Below, one piece after another: positions 6,324 to 9,038 of a DNA stretch of 9,038 nucleotides. How positions within the stretch are numbered: the stretch's first letter is position 1; the number at the start of each line of letters is the position of its first letter. The DNA comes from an uncultured Oscillospiraceae bacterium (lineage in GTDB: Bacteria > Bacillota > Clostridia > Oscillospirales > Acutalibacteraceae): positions 1 to 9,038 of the forward strand of contig CABQCM010000029.1 of the NCBI GenBank assembly GCA_902462665.1, in the 5' to 3' direction. The translations under genes were made by a program, and so were the position numbers. Under the pieces are notes generated by a model, which saw nothing but the letters and a program-made list of their open reading frames with translations, ran no database searches and was not told the origin of the DNA.

Positions 6324-6573
6324 TAGACGAAACAATCCGAGTACAATGCACCGCAGACCGCAGCTTTGGCCGCTATCCGCGTTGCCGTTCCTATTCTGGC
6401 GACTTGCTGGCTGCCAAAGCTGTACGGCCTGCAGAAAAAGATTTTTCGCGCCGGGCATTGGAGCGCCGGGAAGGCACACGATGTAGCCAGACACCGCATG
6501 ACGAAGCCGCGTAACACTCCTGGCGCTTCTAGGTTTTCGTGTAAAACACGTTGTACTCTGATTGTTTCGTCTA
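6324..6573. mobile_element. MITE-like 250-bp element with 25-bp terminal inverted repeats
   Basis: The left end (6324-6348) and the reverse complement of the right end (6549-6573) match at 23 of 25 positions. Both begin TAGACGAAACAATC, followed by one mismatch, then GAGTACAA, one mismatch and G. Such a match is very unlikely by chance in a window of this size. The outermost bases at both ends are TA, which fits an element that duplicates a TA target, as IS630/Tc1-mariner-type elements do; that affiliation is inference. There is no room for a transposase and no coherent protein inside, so it would be a non-autonomous (MITE-like) element moved by a transposase encoded elsewhere. It contains a strong internal stem-loop. 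It lies in the gap separating the bceAB genes from the downstream BceR-like regulator. Copy number in the genome cannot be seen from here. Confidence 0.7.
6351..6434. repeat. Long internal stem-loop of the MITE-like element
   Basis: CAGCTTTGGC (6361-6370) and GCCAAAGCTG (6413-6422) form a perfect 10-bp stem. The helix continues outward through 6351-6360 with 6425-6434, with two mismatches and a two-base TA bulge, giving about 18 paired positions of 20. The loop is 42 bases. It is immediately followed by GAAAAAGATTTTTC (6434-6447), a smaller palindrome. Such a structure could form in RNA or in single-stranded DNA. Confidence 0.7.
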
Positions 6574-6595
6574 GCCGAAGGGCAAAACACGTTGT
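6543..6595. repeat. 12-bp direct repeat straddling the right end of the element
   Basis: AAAACACGTTGT occurs at 6543-6554 and again at 6584-6595. The first copy overlaps the inner edge of the right terminal repeat and the second lies just outside the element, close to the ribosome binding site of the small protein gene. Significance is uncertain. Confidence 0.5.
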
Positions 6596-6615
6596 GAATA
6601 TAGGGGATGAAATCC

Positions 6616-6798
6616 ATGTTTGACCAATGGAAACGAAAGCGCGCGGAGCGGGCGGAGGGAGGCCGTCTTCCCATCATTCGTCCAGGGCTGATTACCAATG
6701 CCAAGGAAGACCTTAAAAGCGCCACCGATATTAACGGAAGCTACACCGGGGTTCCTTTGGACGGCGGTCGCCCCGTGCAGGACGCAGACGACCTGTAA
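6616..6798 (+). CDS. Small uncharacterised protein, 60 residues
   Basis: Starts with MFDQWKRKRAERAEGG, a strongly basic N-terminus, and ends with an acidic tail; the central and C-terminal part reads NGSYTGVPLDGG and PVQDADDL. There is no membrane segment, signal peptide or cysteine pair. The ATG at 6616 is chosen because AGGGGA (6602-6607) lies at proper distance from it, whereas the in-frame ATG at 6607 sits directly on that site. A strong hairpin just after the stop supports a real single-gene transcript. From memory, small clostridial proteins ending in PVQDADDL-like tails recur as conserved hypotheticals, but I cannot name a family with confidence and assign no function. Its ribosome binding site begins about 30 bases from the right end of the MITE-like element. 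Confidence 0.65.
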   Translation: MFDQWKRKRAERAEGGRLPIIRPGLITNAKEDLKSATDINGSYTGVPLDGGRPVQDADDL

Positions 6799-6812
6799 TT
6801 TTTTCAAAATGC

Positions 6813-6848
6813 GTTCGGGGCCGGCGGTGCGTACTGCCGGCCCCGAAC
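6813..6848 (+). terminator. Strong hairpin terminator after the small protein gene
   Basis: Arms of 16 bases (6813-6828 and 6833-6848) pair throughout with a single G-T wobble around a GCGT loop, and the stem is almost all G and C. It starts 14 bases after the stop codon. The U-tract that follows is poor (AGCTTTG), and on the minus strand it is GCATTTTG, so the stem may act in both directions with modest strength. Confidence 0.65.
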
Positions 6849-6916
6849 AGCTTTGGGCAGAAGAATGCAATCACCGGCAGCAGTCGGTGGTGCGCGCCCG
6901 CGACTACAACGCCGGG

Positions 6917-6946
6917 TTGACTTCCCCCCTGCGCTTGTGGTAGGCT
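6917..6946 (+). promoter_or_regulatory. Weak candidate promoter for the HAD phosphatase operon
   Basis: TTGACT (6917-6922) resembles a -35. Eighteen bases later TAGGCT (6941-6946) matches only about half of a -10. No better promoter is visible between the upstream terminator and the phosphatase gene. The assignment is tentative. Confidence 0.3.
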
Positions 6947-6967
6947 ATAGACAATCGCGCTGGACTT

Positions 6968-6982
6968 TGCATGCTGCATGCA
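6968..6982. promoter_or_regulatory. Perfect 15-bp palindromic site, possible operator
   Basis: TGCATGC and GCATGCA flank a single T, giving perfect 7-bp arms. It lies 66 bases before the phosphatase start codon, just downstream of the candidate promoter, where a repressor would block transcription. The binding protein is not known. Confidence 0.45.
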
Positions 6983-7048
6983 CAAGGCGTTCGTTTGCCG
7001 CATGAGATCGTTTTTTGGCGGTCTTACTGTGAAAGGTGGGATTTTAAC

Positions 7049-7696
7049 ATGAAACAATCTTTTATTCTGTTTGATCTTGACGGCACCCTCACCGACTCGG
7101 GGGAAGGAATTATGAATTCCGCAGCCTACGCCCTGAGTCGGCTGGGCATGACGGAAGACACCCCCGCCAGGCTCCGGCGGTTTGTCGGTCCTCCTCTCAA
7201 GCATTCTTTTATGGAGTTTTACGGCATGGAGGATGCCAAGGCCGAGCAGGCCATTGCACTGTACCGGGAATATTATACCGAGCGGGGCATTCGGGAGAAC
7301 CGAGTGTACGACGGCGTGGAAGCGATGCTCGGACGTTGTGTGCGTTCGGGCAAGACGCTTGCCCTTGCCACCTCGAAGCCGACCGTGTTTGCTCAAAAAA
7401 TCTTAGATGACTTTGGGCTGTCGCAGTATTTTGCCGTTGTCTGCGGCAGCAACCTGGACGGCACCCGCGTGATCAAAGCGGAAATTATCGCGCAAGTACT
7501 CTTGGACGCCAAGGTGAAAGCTAGTGGCGCCGTCATGGTGGGGGACCGCAAGCACGACGTCATCGGTGCGAAAGAGTGCGGCGTTTTTTCCGTGGGCGTA
7601 ACCTATGGTTATGGCAGCCGGGAGGAACTTTTGGAATATGGCGCGGACGCGATTGCCGACCGGCCGGAGGAACTGGCCGAGCTGCTGTGCTCTTAA
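7049..7696 (+). CDS. HAD-superfamily phosphatase, Gph-like
   Basis: Cytoplasmic haloacid-dehalogenase-type hydrolase of 215 residues, probably a phosphatase on a small phosphorylated metabolite. Motif I is FDLDGTLTDS with nucleophile Asp9 and acid/base Asp11; motif II is in ALATSKP (about 106-111); a motif III lysine may be Lys143; motif IV is VGDRKHD (164-170) with Asp166 and Asp170. A helical cap lies between motif I and II (about 17-85), as in the phosphoglycolate phosphatase/beta-phosphoglucomutase group. The ATG is preceded by AAAGGTGG at good distance; in-frame upstream codons have no such site. The true substrate cannot be told from sequence, so I give no symbol. It is the first gene of a probable three-gene unit, with the regulator starting 43 bases after its stop. 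Confidence 0.9.
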   Translation: MKQSFILFDLDGTLTDSGEGIMNSAAYALSRLGMTEDTPARLRRFVGPPLKHSFMEFYGMEDAKAEQAIALYREYYTERGIRENRVYDGVEAMLGRCVRSGKTLALATSKPTVFAQKILDDFGLSQYFAVVCGSNLDGTRVIKAEIIAQVLLDAKVKASGAVMVGDRKHDVIGAKECGVFSVGVTYGYGSREELLEYGADAIADRPEELAELLCS

Positions 7697-7739
7697 AGAC
7701 CGCAGCGAGGATGCATTTGTTTCGGAAAGGGAAAGTAAT

Positions 7740-8417
7740 ATGTCCTATCGTATCTTTATCGTAGAGGATGATCCGGTGATTGCTTCGGCCATCCAACGGC
7801 ACATCAACTCCTGGGGATGGGAGGCGCGCTGTGCGGCGGACTTTCAGAATGTGCTGCACGAATTTGCCGCCTTTGACCCGCAGCTTGTCATATTGGATAT
7901 CATTTTGCCCTTTTATAACGGGTACCACTGGTGCAGTGAAATCCGCAAAGTATCCAAGGTGCCGGTTCTCTTTCTGTCCTCGGCGGCGGACAATATGAAC
8001 ATTGTCATGGCGGTCAATATGGGCGGAGACGATTTTATCGCCAAACCCTTTGATCTGGACGTGCTCACAGCAAAGGTACAGGCCATGCTGCGCCGGGCCT
8101 ATGATTTCGGGGGACAGATGGAACTGGTGGAGCACCGCGGCGCAATTCTCAATACCGCCGACGCTTCGCTGACCTACGCGGGTCACCGCATGGAGCTGAC
8201 CAAAAACGAATATAAAATATTGCAAACCTTATTGTCCAACAAGGGCAGAACGGTCAGACGGGAGACGCTGATGACCCGGCTGTGGGAAACCGACTGCTAT
8301 GTGGATGAAAATACCCTGAGCGTCAACATAACCCGCCTGCGCCGCAAGCTGGACGGGGCTGGTTTGCACGACTTTATCCTTACCAAAAAAGGCGTGGGTT
8401 ATTTAATTGAATCTTGA
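7740..8417 (+). CDS. bceR: BceR-like OmpR-family response regulator
   Basis: DNA-binding regulator of 225 residues. The receiver domain has the acidic pocket (Glu9, Asp10, Asp11), phospho-acceptor Asp53 in LVILDIILP, Ser80/Ser81 as the switch hydroxyl, and Lys102 in AKPFD. A winged-helix domain occupies about 130-225, with ENTLSVNITRLRRKL (190-204) as the recognition region; that form is typical of BceR/GraR-type regulators rather than PhoB types. The ATG has GAAAGGGAAAG upstream. It is the natural partner of the kinase at 1849-2862, and the TTGTAAG array before bceA is the likely target, but both links are inferred. Unusually, it is not beside the kinase: it follows an HAD phosphatase and precedes a metal transporter. 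It could instead serve a kinase outside the window. Confidence 0.92.
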   Translation: MSYRIFIVEDDPVIASAIQRHINSWGWEARCAADFQNVLHEFAAFDPQLVILDIILPFYNGYHWCSEIRKVSKVPVLFLSSAADNMNIVMAVNMGGDDFIAKPFDLDVLTAKVQAMLRRAYDFGGQMELVEHRGAILNTADASLTYAGHRMELTKNEYKILQTLLSNKGRTVRRETLMTRLWETDCYVDENTLSVNITRLRRKLDGAGLHDFILTKKGVGYLIES

Positions 8418-8477
8418 TAAAGCGAATTGTTCCGCTAATATGTTCGGAATGTAAGCCGGTGGGAAAGGAACGTGATT

Positions 8478-9038
8478 ATGGACGCAGTGCTTTGGGCGGC
8501 CGGAGGAACCGGCTTTACCTTTTTGATGACCATGCTGGGAGCGTCGCTGGTCTTTTTGTTTCACAAGAAAACCGGCGCGGGCGTGGAGCGGGCGTTTTTG
8601 GGCTTTGCGGCGGGGGTGATGATCGCGGCTTCGGTCTGGTCGCTTTTGGTTCCCGCCATCGAGGAGGCTGAGAGCGCGGGATGGATCGGATGGATTCCGG
8701 CCGCGGGAGGCTTTGCGTTGGGCGTGGGATTTCTGCTGCTGATGGACAGCCTGCTTCCCCACCTGCATCTGGGCGCCACCGAGCCCGAAGGGGTTTCCTC
8801 CTCCTGGAAACGAACCACCCTGCTGGTCTTTGCCGTGACGCTGCATAACATCCCCGAGGGAATGGCGGTGGGGCTGTCTTTCGCGTTGGCGTCACAGCAT
8901 GGGGGCGACGCGGCGCTGTATGCCGGGGCAATGGCGCTGGCAGTGGGGATCGGCATTCAAAATTTCCCCGAGGGCGCGGCCATTTCTCTTCCACTCAGGC
9001 AAGAAGGGCTGCCGTCTTGGCGCTGCTTCCTCTATGGC
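8478..9038 (+). CDS. ZIP-family metal (probably zinc) transporter, 3' truncated
   Basis: Membrane transporter expected to move zinc or related divalent metals into the cytoplasm. 187 residues are visible and the frame runs off the window. Helices lie at about 5-27, 36-60, 70-92, 112-137 and 147-170. The metal-binding motifs of helices 4 and 5 are present: HNIPEG (123-128) and QNFPEG (161-166), in the GufA/ZupT-like bacterial form. The loop between helices 3 and 4 has only a small His pair (PHLHLG, 94-99). The ATG at 8478 is chosen because AAAGGA lies 8 bases before it; the in-frame GTG at 8472 is too close. It begins 60 bases after the regulator stop with no clear terminator between, so it may be co-transcribed. 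Confidence 0.9.
   Translation, partial: MDAVLWAAGGTGFTFLMTMLGASLVFLFHKKTGAGVERAFLGFAAGVMIAASVWSLLVPAIEEAESAGWIGWIPAAGGFALGVGFLLLMDSLLPHLHLGATEPEGVSSSWKRTTLLVFAVTLHNIPEGMAVGLSFALASQHGGDAALYAGAMALAVGIGIQNFPEGAAISLPLRQEGLPSWRCFLYG

Noticed and set aside
6035..6514. Possible 159-residue protein in the gap
   Set aside because: It has no ribosome binding site, composition is rich in Arg, Ala and Cys without recognisable domains, and it runs through the left end and internal stem-loop of the MITE-like element.
6731..7396. Minus-strand frame of 221 codons opposite the phosphatase
   Set aside because: It is the antisense of a clear HAD gene and the upstream terminator; His/Arg/Pro-rich translation shows no family features.
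7560..8225. Minus-strand frame of 221 codons opposite the phosphatase and regulator
   Set aside because: It spans two well-supported genes in antisense and has no own promoter or ribosome binding site.
1..9038. CRISPR array, tRNA, rRNA, toxin-antitoxin pair or phage genes
   Set aside because: I found no regularly spaced repeats, no cloverleaf-like or rRNA-like segments and no genes of these types on either strand.

Overview
The window looks like a chromosomal segment of a Gram-positive Clostridia-type bacterium (Bacillota), most likely an Oscillospiraceae/Ruminococcaceae-like gut anaerobe. This rests on near-consensus SigA promoters, AGGAGG-type ribosome binding sites, an FMN riboswitch in front of an ECF-type riboflavin transporter, a Bce-type peptide-antibiotic sensing and efflux module, and base composition that is GC-rich by eye for the group. 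Genus-level placement is inference only.

Layout. At the left edge is the C-terminal end of a probable carbohydrate-active enzyme, followed by a clear terminator. On the minus strand is a RibU-type riboflavin transporter S component. Its leader holds, in transcription order, a TTGACA/TACAAT promoter, an FMN aptamer and an intrinsic terminator, which is a textbook transcription-attenuating riboswitch. Divergent from it is a BceS-like intramembrane-sensing histidine kinase with its own promoter. An activator-type promoter with TTGTAAG half-sites follows, then a BceA-type ATPase and a BceB-type ten-helix permease.

From 5900 to about 6600 there is no credible gene. The first 424 bases hold only scattered hairpins. 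The rest is a compact 250-bp element bounded by 25-bp imperfect terminal inverted repeats with TA at each outer edge, which looks like a MITE (a non-autonomous transposable element) and contains a strong internal stem-loop. A 60-residue unrecognised protein and a strong hairpin terminator follow. Then come a HAD-family phosphatase, a BceR-like response regulator and the start of a ZIP-family metal transporter, closely spaced and likely co-transcribed.

How the genes work together. The kinase, ATPase, permease and response regulator are the four parts of a Bce-type antimicrobial peptide detoxification module. The regulator normally lies next to the kinase. Here it sits about 1.8 kb beyond the permease, on the far side of the MITE-like element and behind an unrelated phosphatase gene. 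The expected logic is that BceB/BceS sense the peptide, BceS phosphorylates the regulator, and the regulator activates the promoter in front of bceA. The pairing of this regulator with this kinase is inference from family and proximity.

I see no CRISPR array, tRNA, rRNA, phage gene or transposase gene. No wholly new multi-gene system is evident. The most unusual items are the MITE-like element, the split Bce module and the operator array before bceA.
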